DNA of 64,000 nucleotides from the NCBI GenBank assembly GCA_031769625.1, contig JAUIMM010002016.1:186001-250000 (forward strand), given 5' to 3'. The DNA is from Taudactylus pleione. Taxonomy: Eukaryota; Chordata; Amphibia; Anura; Myobatrachidae. The notes beneath the pieces are model-generated. The model was not told the DNA's origin and made no database searches. It was given only the letters and a program-made list of their open reading frames with translations. Of the stretch, positions 24,177 to 36,072 are shown in pieces (the first letter of the stretch is position 1; the number at the start of each line of letters is the position of its first letter). Both the position numbers and the translations under genes were made by a program.

Positions 24177-26712
24177 TTAGTATGGCTGGAAAGAGCTTGT
24201 TCTGAGCTACATTGACACCAAATTTCGGGCCATTTTGATCAGAAGGTGGTGTAGAAACAGCAGGTCAAAGAAAGTATTCCTAGGCTACTTCGGTCCACTT
24301 TAAGTCAATGGAGATTTGTATTTGCTTTAAATGCTTGCAGTTATCGATGCATGTGGTCTACAATTATAGAACTAGTATGACTGGGAAGAGCTTGTTCTGA
24401 GTTACAATCACACAAAATTTTGGGCCATTTTGACAGTAAGGTGGTGTAGAAACAGCAGGTCAAAGAAAGGGTTCCTAGGCTCCTTCGCTCCACTTTAAGT
24501 CAATGGAGATTTTAATTTGCTTTAAATGCTTGCAGTTATCGATCCATGTGGTCTACAATTATAGAACTAGTATGACTGGGAAGAGCTTGTTCTGAGTTAC
24601 AATCACACAAAATTTTGGGCCATTTTGACAGTAAGGTGGTGTAGAAACAGCAGGTCAAAGAAAGGGTTCCTAGGCTCCTTTGCTCCACTTTAAGTCAATG
24701 GAGATTTTAATTTGCTTTAAATGCTTGCAGTTATCGATCCATGTGGTCTACAATTATAGGACTAGTATGACTGGAAAGAGCTTGTTCTGAGCTACATTGA
24801 CACCAAATTTCGGGCCATTTTGATCAGAAAGGTGGTGTAGAAACAGCAGGTTAAAGAAAGTATTCCTAGGCTACTTCGGTCCACTTTAAGTCAATGGAGA
24901 TTTTAATTTGCTTTAAATGCTTGCAGTTATCGATCCATGTGGTCTACAATTATAGGACTAGTATGACTGGAAAGAGCTTGTTCTGAGCTACATTGACACC
25001 AAATTTCGGGCCATTTTGACAGTAAGATGGTGTAGAAACAGCAGGTCAAAGAAAGTATTCCTAGGCTACGTTGGTCCACTTTAAGTCAATGGAGATTTTG
25101 ATTTGCTTTAAATGCTTGCAGTTATCGATCCATGTGGTCTACAATTATAGGACTAGTATGACTGGAAAGAGCTTGTTCTGAGCTACATTGACACCAAATT
25201 TCGGGCCATTTTGACAGTAAGGTGGTGTAGAAACAGCAGGTCAAAGAAAGGGTTCCAAGGCTCCTTCGCTCCACTTTAAGTCAATGGAGATTTTGATTTG
25301 CTTTAAATGCTTGCAGTTATCAATCCATGTGGTCTACAGATATAGGACTAGTATGTCTGGAAAGAACTTGTTCTGACCTACATTGACACCTAATTTCTGG
25401 CCATTTTGGCAGTAAGATGGTGTAGAAACAGCAGGTCAAAGAAAGTATTCCTAGGCTACTTTGGTCCACTTTAAGTCAATGGAGATTTTGATTTGCTTTA
25501 AATGCTTGCAGTTATCGATCCATGTGGTCTACAATTATAGGACTAGTATGACTGGAAAGAGCTTGTTCTGAGTTACAATCACACAAAATTTCGGGCCATT
25601 TTGACAGTAAGGTGGTGTAGAAACAGCAGGTCAAAGAAAGTATTCCTAGGCTACTTCGGTCCACTTTAAGTCAATGGAGATTTTTATTTGCTTTAAATGC
25701 TTGCAGTTATCCATCCATGTTGTCTACAATTATTGGATTAGTATGGCTGGAAAGAGCTTGTTCTGAGCTACATTGACACCAAATTTCGGGCCATTTTGAT
25801 CAGAAGGTGGTGTAGAAACAGCAGGTCAAAGAAAGTATTCCTAGGCTACTTCGGTCCACTTTAAGTCAATGGAGATTTTTATTTGCTTTAAATGCTTGCA
25901 GTTATCGATGCATGTGGTCTACAATTATAGAACTAGTATGACTGGGAAGAGCTTGTTCTGAGTTACAATCACACAAAATTTTGGGCCATTTTGACAGTAA
26001 GGTGGTGTAGAAACAGCAGGTCAAAGAAAAGGTTCCTAGGCTCCTTCGCTCCACTTTAAGTCAATGGAGATTTTAATTTGCTTTAAATGCTTGCAGTTAT
26101 CGATCCATGTGGTCTACAATTATAGGACTAGTATGACTGGAAAGAGCTTGTTCTGAGCTACATTGACACCAAATTTCGGGCCATTTTGACAGTAAGATGG
26201 TGTAGAAACAGCAGGTCAAAGAAAGTATTCCTAGGCTACTTTGGTCCACTTTAAGTCAATGGAGATTTTGATTTGCTTTAAATGCTTGCAGTTATCGATC
26301 CATGTGGTCTACAATTATAGGACTAGTATGACTGGAAAGAGCTTGTTCTGAGTTAAAATCACACAAAATTTCGGGCCATTTTGACAGTAAGGTGGTGTAG
26401 AAACAGCAGGTCAAAGAAAGTATTCCTAGGCTACTTCGGTCCACTTTAAGTCAATGGAGATTTTTATTTGCTTTAAATGCTTGCAGTTATCCATCCATGT
26501 TGTCTACAATTATTGGATTAGTATGGCTGGAAAGAGCTTGTTCTGAGCTACATTGACACCAAATTTTGGGCCATTTTGATCAGAAGGTGGTGTAGAAACA
26601 GCAGGTCAAAGAAAGTATTCCTAGGCTACTTCGGTCCACTTTAAGTCAATGGAGATTTTTATTTGCTTTAAATGCTTGCAGTTATCGATCCATGTGGTCT
26701 ACAATTATAGGA
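24177..26712 (+). repeat. Mosaic segment, 13 monomers including the first 196-bp R unit
   Basis: Types from 24177 are E' S' S' R G (P/G-like unit at 25153) Q K E' S' G K' E. Two S' units in a row (24372 and 24567, the second with cctttgctcc) and the preceding E' with tttgtattt recur as a block at 36073-36657. The R unit at 24762-24957 is the first with gatcagaaagg, 196 bp. The unit at 25153 mixes ctacattgacacc with gggttccaaggctcc, tttgattt and a caatcc tail, and looks like a product of more than one exchange. Confidence 0.85.
24762..24957 (+). repeat. 196-bp R monomer with 1-bp insertion
   Basis: This unit has gatcagaaaggtgg instead of gatcagaaggtgg, together with ggttaaag and tttaattt. The same insertion is found in the units starting at 36658, 37439, 38415, 41146, 42902, 45633 and 54409, and in no other monomer noticed. 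R-like units without it sit at 14817, 16767, 19887, 20862, 50119, 52264, 57530 and 58895. The insertion therefore marks one sublineage of R. Confidence 0.92.
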
Positions 26713-27297
26713 CTAGTATGACTGGGAAGAGCTTGTTCTGAGTTACAATCACACAAAATTTTGGGCCATTTTGACAGTAAGGTGGTGTAGAAACAGAAGG
26801 TCAAAAAAAGGGTTCCTAGGCTCCTTCGCTCCACTTTAAGTCAATGGAGATTTTAATTTGCTTTAAATGCTTGCAGTTATCGATCCATGTGGTCTACAAT
26901 TATAGGACTAGTATGACTGGAAAGAGCTTGTTCTGAGTTACAATCACACCAAATTTCGGGCCATTTTGACAGTAAGGTGGTGTAGAAACAGCAGGTCAAA
27001 GAAAGTATTCCTAGGCTACTTTGGTCCACTTTAAGTCAATGGAGATTTTGATTTGCTTTAAATGCTTGCAGTTATCGATCCATGTGGTCTACAATTATAG
27101 GACTAGTATGGCTGGAAAGAGCTTGTTCTGAGCTACTTTGACACCAAATTTCGGGCCATTTTGATCAGAAGGTGGTGTAGAAACAGCAGGTCAAAGAAAG
27201 TATTCCTAGGCTACTTCGGTCCACTTTAAGTCAATGGAGATTTTTGTTTGCTTTAAATGCTTGCAGTTATCGATCCATGTGGTCTACAATTATAGGA
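26713..27297 (+). repeat. S' H F lead-in to the 20-mer HOR
   Basis: Units at 26713 (S' with agaaggtcaaaaaaag), 26908 (H) and 27103 (F with tttttgttt) match the S' H F runs inside the 20-mer copies at 28273 and 32173. They are probably the 3' remainder of a further copy. Confidence 0.88.
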
Positions 27298-28857
27298 CTA
27301 GTATGACTGGAAAAAGCTTGTTCTGAGTTACAATCACACAAAATTTCGGGCCATTTTGACAGTAAGGTGGTGTAGAAACAGCAGGTCTAAAAAAGGGTTC
27401 CTAGGCTCCTTCGGTCCACTTTAAGTCAATGGAGATTATTATTTGCATTAAATGCTTGCAGTTATCCATCCATGTGGTCTACAATTATTGGATTAGTATG
27501 GCTGGAAAGAGCTTGTTCTGAGCTACATTGACACCAAATTTCGGGCCATTTTGATCAGAAGGTGGTGTAGAAACAGCAGGTCAAAGAAAGTATTCCTAGG
27601 CTACTTCGGTCCACTTTAAGTCAATGGAGATTTTTATTTGCTTTAAATGCTTGCAGTTATCGATCCATGTGGTCTACAATTATAGGACTAGTATGACTGG
27701 AAAAAGCTTGTTCTGAGTTACAATCACACAAAATTTCGGGCCATTTTGACAGTAAGGTGGTGTAGAAACAGCAGGTCAAAGAAAGGGTTCCTAGGTTCCT
27801 TCGCTCCACTTTAAGTCAATGGAGATTTTAATTTGCTTTAAATGCTTGCAGTTATCAATCCATGTGGTCTACAGATATAGGACTAGTATGTCTGGAAAGA
27901 ACTTGTTCTGACCTACATTGACACCTAATTTCTGGCCATTTTGACAGTAAGATGGTGTAGAAACAGCAGGTCAAAGAAAGTATTCCTAGGCTACTTTGGT
28001 CCACTTTAAGTCAATGGAGATTTTGATTTGCTTTAAATGCTTGCAGTTATCGATCCATGTGGTCTACAATTATAGGACTAGTATGGCTGGAAAGAGCTTG
28101 TTCTGAGCTACTTTGACACCAAATTTCGGGCCATTTTGATCAGAAGGTGGTGTAGAAACAGCAGGTCAAAGAAAGTATTCCTAGGCTACTTCGGTCCACT
28201 TTAAGTCAATGGAGATTTTTATTTGCTTTAAATGCTTGCAGTTATCGATCCATGTGGTCTACAATTATAGGACTAGTATGACTGGGAAGAGCTTGTTCTG
28301 AGTTACAATCACACAAAATTTTGGGCCATTTTGACAGTAAGGTGGTGTAGAAACAGAAGGTCAAAAAAAGGGTTCCTAGGCTCCTTCGCTCCACTTTAAG
28401 TCAATGGAGATTTTAATTTGCTTTAAATGCTTGCAGTTATCGATCCATGTGGTCTACAATTATAGGACTAGTATGACTGGAAAGAGCTTGTTCTGAGTTA
28501 CAATCACACCAAATTTCGGGCCATTTTGACAGTAAGGTGGTGTAGAAACAGCAGGTCAAAGAAAGTATTCCTAGGCTACTTTGGTCCACTTTAAGTCAAT
28601 GGAGATTTTGATTTGCTTTAAATGCTTGCAGTTATCGATCCATGTGGTCTACAATTATAGGACTAGTATGGCTGGAAAGAGCTTGTTCTGAGCTACTTTG
28701 ACACCAAATTTCGGGCCATTTTGATCAGAAGGTGGTGTAGAAACAGCAGGTCAAAGAAAGTATTCCTAGGCTACTTCGGTCCACTTTAAGTCAATGGAGA
28801 TTTTTGTTTGCTTTAAATGCTTGCAGTTATCGATCCATGTGGTCTACAATTATAGGA

Positions 28858-30417
28858 CTAGTATGACTGGAAAAAGCTTGTTCTGAGTTACAATCACACA
28901 AAATTTCGGGCCATTTTGACAGTAAGGTGGTGTAGAAACAGCAGGTCTAAAAAAGGGTTCCTAGGCTCCTTCGGTCCACTTTAAGTCAATGGAGATTATT
29001 ATTTGCATTAAATGCTTGCAGTTATCCATCCATGTGGTCTACAATTATTGGATTAGTATGGCTGGAAAGAGCTTGTTCTGAGCTACATTGACACCAAATT
29101 TTGGGCCATTTTGACAGAAAGGTGGTGTAGAAACAACAGGTCAAAGAAAGTATTCCTAGGCTACTTCGGTCCACTTTAAGTCAATGGAGATTTTTATTTG
29201 CTTTAAATGCTTGCAGTTATCGATCCATGTGGTCTACAATTATAGAACTAGTATGACTGGGAAGAGCTTGTTCTGAGTTACAATCACACAAAATTTTGGG
29301 CCATTTTGACAGTAAGGTGGTGTAGAAACAGAAGGTCAAAAAAAGGGTTCCTAGGCTCCTTCGCTCCACTTTAAGTCAATGGAGATTTTAATTTGCTTTA
29401 AATGCTTGCAGTTATCGATACATGTGGTCTACAGATATAGGACTAGTATGGCTGGAAAGAACTTGTTCTGAGCTACATTGACACCTAATTTCAGGCCATT
29501 TTGACAGTAAGGTGGTGTAGAAACAGCAGGTCAAAGAAAGTATTCCTAGGCTACTTTGGTCCACTTTAAGTCAATGGAGATTTTGATTTTCTTTTAATGC
29601 TTGCAGTTATCGATCCATGTGGTCTACAATTATTGGATTAGTATGGCTGGAAAGAGCTTGTTCTGAGCTACATTGACACCAAATTTCGGGCCATTTTGAT
29701 CAGAAGGTGGTGTAGAAACAGCAGGTCAAAGAAAGTATTCCTAGGCTACTTCGGTCCACTTTAAGTCAATGGAGATTTTTATTTGCTTTAAATGCTTGCA
29801 GTTATCGATCCATGTGGTCTACAATTATAGGACTAGTATGACTGGAAAAAGCTTGTTCTGAGTTACAATCACACAAAATTTCGGGCCATTTTGACAGTAA
29901 GGTGGTGTAGAAACAGCAGGTCAAAGAAAGGGTTCCTAGGTTCCTTCGCTCCACTTTAAGTCAATGGAGATTTTAATTTGCTTTAAATGCTTGCAGTTAT
30001 CAATCCATGTGGTCTACAGATATAGGACTAGTATGTCTGGAAAGAACTTGTTCTGACCTACATTGACACCTAATTTCTGGCCATTTTGACAGTAAGATGG
30101 TGTAGAAACAGCAGGTCAAAGAAAGTATTCCTAGGCTACTTTGGTCCACTTTAAGTCAATGGAGATTTTGATTTGCTTTAAATGCTTGCAGTTATCGATC
30201 CATGTGGTCTACAATTATAGGACTAGTATGGCTGGAAAGAGCTTGTTCTGAGCTACTTTGACACCAAATTTCGGGCCATTTTGATCAGAAGGTGGTGTAG
30301 AAACAGCAGGTCAAAGAAAGTATTCCTAGGCTACTTCGGTCCACTTTAAGTCAATGGAGATTTTTATTTGCTTTAAATGCTTGCAGTTATCGATCCATGT
30401 GGTCTACAATTATAGGA
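28858..30417 (+). repeat. 8-mer subunit T N S D E P Q F (1560 bp)
   Basis: Eight monomers at 28858, 29053, 29248, 29443, 29638, 29833, 30028 and 30223 return to T after 1560 bp. An equivalent block lies at 32758-34317. The 18-mer at the start of the window also has an internal eight-unit period, so eight may be the older module size. The D unit at 29443 has the private change ttttcttttaat. Confidence 0.9.
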
Positions 30418-31002
30418 CTAGTATGACTGGAAAAAGCTTGTTCTGAGTTACAATCACACAAAATTTCGGGCCATTTTGACAGTAAGGTGGTGTAGAAACA
30501 GCAGGTCTAAAAAAGGGTTCCTAGGCTCCTTCGGTCCACTTTAAGTCAATGGAGATTATTATTTGCATTAAATGCTTGCAGTTATCCATCCATGTGGTCT
30601 ACAATTATTGGATTAGTATGGCTGGAAAGAGCTTGTTCTGAGCTACATTGACACCAAATTTTGGGCCATTTTGACAGAAAGGTGGTGTAGAAACAACAGG
30701 TCAAAGAAAGTATTCCTAGGCTACTTCGGTCCACTTTAAGTCAATGGAGATTTTTATTTGCTTTAAATGCTTGCAGTTATCGATCCATGTGGTCTACAAT
30801 TATAGAACTAGTATGACTGGGAAGAGCTTGTTCTGAGTTACAATCACACAAAATTTTGGGCCATTTTGACAGTAAGGTGGTGTAGAAACAGCAGGTCAAA
30901 GAAAGGGTTCCTAGGCTCCTTCGCTCCACTTTAAGTCAATGGAGATTTTAATTTGCTTTAAATGCTTGCAGTTATCGATACATGTGGTCTACAGATATAG
31001 GA

Positions 31003-31197
31003 CTAGTATGGCTGGAAAGAACTTGTTCTGAGCTACATTGACACCTAATTTCAGGCCATTTTGACAGTAAGGTGGTGTAGAAACAGCAGGTCAAAGAAAG
31101 TATTCCTAGGCTACTTCGGTCCACTTTAAGTCAATGGAGATTTTTGTTTGCTTTAAATGCTTGCAGTTATCGATCCATGTGGTCTACAATTATAGGA
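31003..31197 (+). repeat. D/F hybrid monomer, unequal-exchange junction of the 20-mer
   Basis: The 5' part is type D (ggctggaaagaac, aatttcagg, gacagtaagg). The 3' part is the F variant with ctacttcgg and tttttgttt, as in the F unit at 27103 that precedes the T at 27298. The exchange lies between about 31070, the last D-specific base, and 31117, the first F-specific base. This is the junction expected if a register slip of 20 monomers created the 31198-35097 copy. Confidence 0.88.
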
Positions 31198-34100
31198 CTA
31201 GTATGACTGGAAAAAGCTTGTTCTGAGTTACAATCACACAAAATTTCGGGCCATTTTGACAGTAAGGTGGTGTAGAAACAGCAGGTCTAAAAAAGGGTTC
31301 CTAGGCTCCTTCGGTCCACTTTAAGTCAATGGAGATTATTATTTGCATTAAATGCTTGCAGTTATCCATCCATGTGGTCTACAATTATTGGATTAGTATG
31401 GCTGGAAAGAGCTTGTTCTGAGCTACATTGACACCAAATTTCGGGCCATTTTGATCAGAAGGTGGTGTAGAAACAGCAGGTCAAAGAAAGTATTCCTAGG
31501 CTACTTCGGTCCACTTTAAGTCAATGGAGATTTTTATTTGCTTTAAATGCTTGCAGTTATCGATCCATGTGGTCTACAATTATAGGACTAGTATGACTGG
31601 AAAAAGCTTGTTCTGAGTTACAATCACACAAAATTTCGGGCCATTTTGACAGTAAGGTGGTGTAGAAACAGCAGGTCAAAGAAAGGGTTCCTAGGTTCCT
31701 TCGCTCCACTTTAAGTCAATGGAGATTTTAATTTGCTTTAAATGCTTGCAGTTATCAATCCATGTGGTCTACAGATATAGGACTAGTATGTCTGGAAAGA
31801 ACTTGTTCTGACCTACATTGACACCTAATTTCTGGCCATTTTGACAGTAAGATGGTGTAGAAACAGCAGGTCAAAGAAAGTATTCCTAGGCTACTTTGGT
31901 CCACTTTAAGTCAATGGAGATTTTGATTTGCTTTAAATGCTTGCAGTTATCGATCCATGTGGTCTACAATTATAGGACTAGTATGGCTGGAAAGAGCTTG
32001 TTCTGAGCTACTTTGACACCAAATTTCGGGCCATTTTGATCAGAAGGTGGTGTAGAAACAGCAGGTCAAAGAAAGTATTCCTAGGCTACTTCGGTCCACT
32101 TTAAGTCAATGGAGATTTTTATTTGCTTTAAATGCTTGCAGTTATCGATCCATGTGGTCTACAATTATAGGACTAGTATGACTGGGAAGAGCTTGTTCTG
32201 AGTTACAATCACACAAAATTTTGGGCCATTTTGACAGTAAGGTGGTGTAGAAACAGAAGGTCAAAAAAAGGGTTCCTAGGCTCCTTCGCTCCACTTTAAG
32301 TCAATGGAGATTTTAATTTGCTTTAAATGCTTGCAGTTATCGATCCATGTGGTCTACAATTATAGGACTAGTATGACTGGAAAGAGCTTGTTCTGAGTTA
32401 CAATCACACCAAATTTCGGGCCATTTTGACAGTAAGGTGGTGTAGAAACAGCAGGTCAAAGAAAGTATTCCTAGGCTACTTTGGTCCACTTTAAGTCAAT
32501 GGAGATTTTGATTTGCTTTAAATGCTTGCAGTTATCGATCCATGTGGTCTACAATTATAGGACTAGTATGGCTGGAAAGAGCTTGTTCTGAGCTACTTTG
32601 ACACCAAATTTCGGGCCATTTTGATCAGAAGGTGGTGTAGAAACAGCAGGTCAAAGAAAGTATTCCTAGGCTACTTCGGTCCACTTTAAGTCAATGGAGA
32701 TTTTTGTTTGCTTTAAATGCTTGCAGTTATCGATCCATGTGGTCTACAATTATAGGACTAGTATGACTGGAAAAAGCTTGTTCTGAGTTACAATCACACA
32801 AAATTTCGGGCCATTTTGACAGTAAGGTGGTGTAGAAACAGCAGGTCTAAAAAAGGGTTCCTAGGCTCCTTCGGTCCACTTTAAGTCAATGGAGATTATT
32901 ATTTGCATTAAATGCTTGCAGTTATCCATCCATGTGGTCTACAATTATTGGATTAGTATGGCTGGAAAGAGCTTGTTCTGAGCTACATTGACACCAAATT
33001 TTGGGCCATTTTGACAGAAAGGTGGTGTAGAAACAACAGGTCAAAGAAAGTATTCCTAGGCTACTTCGGTCCACTTTAAGTCAATGGAGATTTTTATTTG
33101 CTTTAAATGCTTGCAGTTATCGATCCATGTGGTCTACAATTATAGAACTAGTATGACTGGGAAGAGCTTGTTCTGAGTTACAATCACACAAAATTTTGGG
33201 CCATTTTGACAGTAAGGTGGTGTAGAAACAGAAGGTCAAAAAAAGGGTTCCTAGGCTCCTTCGCTCCACTTTAAGTCAATGGAGATTTTAATTTGCTTTA
33301 AATGCTTGCAGTTATCGATACATGTGGTCTACAGATATAGGACTAGTATGGCTGGAAAGAACTTGTTCTGAGCTACATTGACACCTAATTTCAGGCCATT
33401 TTGACAGTAAGGTGGTGTAGAAACAGCAGGTCAAAGAAAGTATTCCTAGGCTACTTTGGTCCACTTTAAGTCAATGGAGATTTTGATTTGCTTTAAATGC
33501 TTGCAGTTATCGATCCATGTGGTCTACAATTATTGGATTAGTATGGCTGGAAAGAGCTTGTTCTGAGCTACATTGACACCAAATTTTGGGCCATTTTGAT
33601 CAGAAGGTGGTGTAGAAACAGCAGGTCAAAGAAAGTATTCCTAGGCTACTTCGGTCCACTTTAAGTCAATGGAGATTTTTATTTGCTTTAAATGCTTGCA
33701 GTTATCGATCCATGTGGTCTACAATTATAGGACTAGTATGACTGGAAAAAGCTTGTTCTGAGTTACAATCACACAAAATTTCGGGCCATTTTGACAGTAA
33801 GGTGGTGTAGAAACAGCAGGTCAAAGAAAGGGTTCCTAGGTTCCTTCGCTCCACTTTAAGTCAATGGAGATTTTAATTTGCTTTAAATGCTTGCAGTTAT
33901 CAATCCATGTGGTCTACAGATATAGGACTAGTATGTCTGGAAAGAACTTGTTCTGACCTACATTGACACCTAATTTCTGGCCATTTTGACAGTAAGATGG
34001 TGTAGAAACAGCAGGTCAAAGAAAGTATTCCTAGGCTACTTTGGTCCACTTTAAGTCAATGGAGATTTTGATTTGCTTTAAATGCTTGCAGTTATCGATC

Positions 34101-35097
34101 CATGTGGTCTACAATTATAGGACTAGTATGGCTGGAAAGAGCTTGTTCTGAGCTACTTTGACACCAAATTTCGGGCCATTTTGATCAGAAGGTGGTGTAG
34201 AAACAGCAGGTCAAAGAAAGTATTCCTAGGCTACTTCGGTCCACTTTAAGTCAATGGAGATTTTTATTTGCTTTAAATGCTTGCAGTTATCGATCCATGT
34301 GGTCTACAATTATAGGACTAGTATGACTGGAAAAAGCTTGTTCTGAGTTACAATCACACAAAATTTTGGGCCATTTTGACAGTAAGGTGGTGTAGAAACA
34401 GCAGGTCTAAAAAAGGGTTCCTAGGCTCCTTCGGTCCACTTTAAGTCAATGGAGATTATTATTTGCATTAAATGCTTGCAGTTATCCATCCATGTGGTCT
34501 ACAATTATTGGATTAGTATGGCTGGAAAGAGCTTGTTCTGAGCTACATTGACACCAAATTTTGGGCCATTTTGACAGAAAGGTGGTGTAGAAACAACAGG
34601 TCAAAGAAAGTATTCCTAGGCTACTTCGGTCCACTTTAAGTCAATGGAGATTTTTATTTGCTTTAAATGCTTGCAGTTATCGATCCATGTGGTCTACAAT
34701 TATAGAACTAGTATGACTGGGAAGAGCTTGTTCTGAGTTACAATCACACAAAATTTTGGGCCATTTTGACAGTAAGGTGGTGTAGAAACAGCAGGTCAAA
34801 GAAAGGGTTCCTAGGCTCCTTCGCTCCACTTTAAGTCAATGGAGATTTTAATTTGCTTTAAATGCTTGCAGTTATCGATACATGTGGTCTACAGATATAG
34901 GACTAGTATGGCTGGAAAGAACTTGTTCTGAGCTACATTGACACCTAATTTCAGGCCATTTTGACAGTAAGGTGGTGTAGAAACAGCAGGTCAAAGAAAG
35001 TATTCCTAGGCTACTTTGGTCCACTTTAAGTCAATGGAGATTTTGATTTGCTTTAAATGCTTGCAGTTATCGATCCATGTGGTCTACAATTATAGGA
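31198..35097 (+). repeat. 20-mer HOR (3900 bp), copy 2
   Basis: This copy repeats copy 1 type for type: T units at 31198, 32758 and 34318, S' with agaaggtcaaaaaaag at 32173, S at 33148 with the same change, and S at 34708 with agcaggtc. Private changes include aattttggg in the E unit at 33538 and in the T unit at 34318. Its last D unit (34903) is an ordinary D with ctactttgg and tttgattt, unlike the hybrid that ends copy 1. Confidence 0.93.
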
Positions 35098-36072
35098 CTA
35101 GTATGGCTGGAAAGAGCTTGTTCTGAGCTACTTTGACACCAAATTTCGGGCCATTTTGATCAGAAGGTGGTGTAGAAACAGCAGGTCAAAGAAAGTATTC
35201 CTAGGCTACTTCGGTCCACTTTAAGTCAATGGAGATTTTTATTTGCTTTAAATGCTTGCAGTTATCGATCCATGTGGTCTACAATTATAGGACTAGTATG
35301 ACTGGAAAAAGCTTGTTCTGAGTTACAATCACACAAAATTTTGGGCCATTTTGACAGTAAGGTGGTGTAGAAACAGCAGGTCTAAAAAAGGGTTCCTAGG
35401 CTTCTTCGGTCCACTTTAAGTCAATGGAGATTATTATTTGCATTAAATGCTTGCAGTTATCCATCCATGTGGTCTACAATTATTGGATTAGTATGGCTGG
35501 AAAGAGCTTGTTCTGAGCTACATTGACACCAAATTTTGGGCCATTTTGACAGAAAGGTGGTGTAGAAACAACAGGTCAAAGAAAGTATTCCTAGGCTACT
35601 TCGGTCCACTTTAAGTCAATGGAGATTTTTATTTGCTTTAAATGCTTGCAGTTATCGATCCATGTGGTCTACAATTATAGAACTAGTATGACTGGGAAGA
35701 GCTTGTTCTGAGTTACAATCACACAAAATTTTGGGCCATTTTGACAGTAAGGTGGTGTAGAAACAGCAGGTCAAAGAAAGGGTTCCTAGGCTCCTTCGCT
35801 CCACTTTAAGTCAATGGAGATTTTAATTTGCTTTAAATGCTTGCAGTTATCGATACATGTGGTCTACAGATATAGGACTAGTATGGCTGGAAAGAACTTG
35901 TTCTGAGCTACATTGACACCTAATTTCAGGCCATTTTGACAGTAAGGTGGTGTAGAAACAGCAGGTCAAAGAAAGTATTCCTAGGCTACTTTGGTCCACT
36001 TTAAGTCAATGGAGATTTTGATTTGCTTTAAATGCTTGCAGCTATCGATCCATGTGGTCTACAATTATTGGA
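35098..36072 (+). repeat. Trailing F T N S D block of the 20-mer family
   Basis: Units at 35098, 35293, 35488, 35683 and 35878 are F T N S D. They extend the T N S D run of copy 2 with a five-monomer step (34318 to 35293 is 975 bp). The T unit shares aattttggg with the T at 34318, which marks the pair as a recent local duplication. Private changes are cttcttcgg near 35404 and gcagctatcg near 36041. Confidence 0.88.

Larger units (their letters stand above)
27298..31197 (+). repeat. 20-mer HOR (3900 bp), copy 1
   Basis: Types are T E P Q F S' H F T N S D E P Q F T N S D, with T units at 27298, 28858 and 30418. The inner block T N S D E P Q F (28858-30417) is exactly 8 monomers or 1560 bp. The S units at 28273 and 29248 carry agaaggtcaaaaaaag, while the one at 30808 has agcaggtcaaag, a pattern repeated in copy 2. 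The S units at 29248 and 30808 end cgatacatg. The closing unit at 31003 is a D/F hybrid that shows how the copies arose. Confidence 0.93.

Noticed and set aside
25153..25347. A separate new monomer type
   Set aside because: All its variants occur in known types (G, S and P). It is better read as a product of more than one exchange than as a distinct family.
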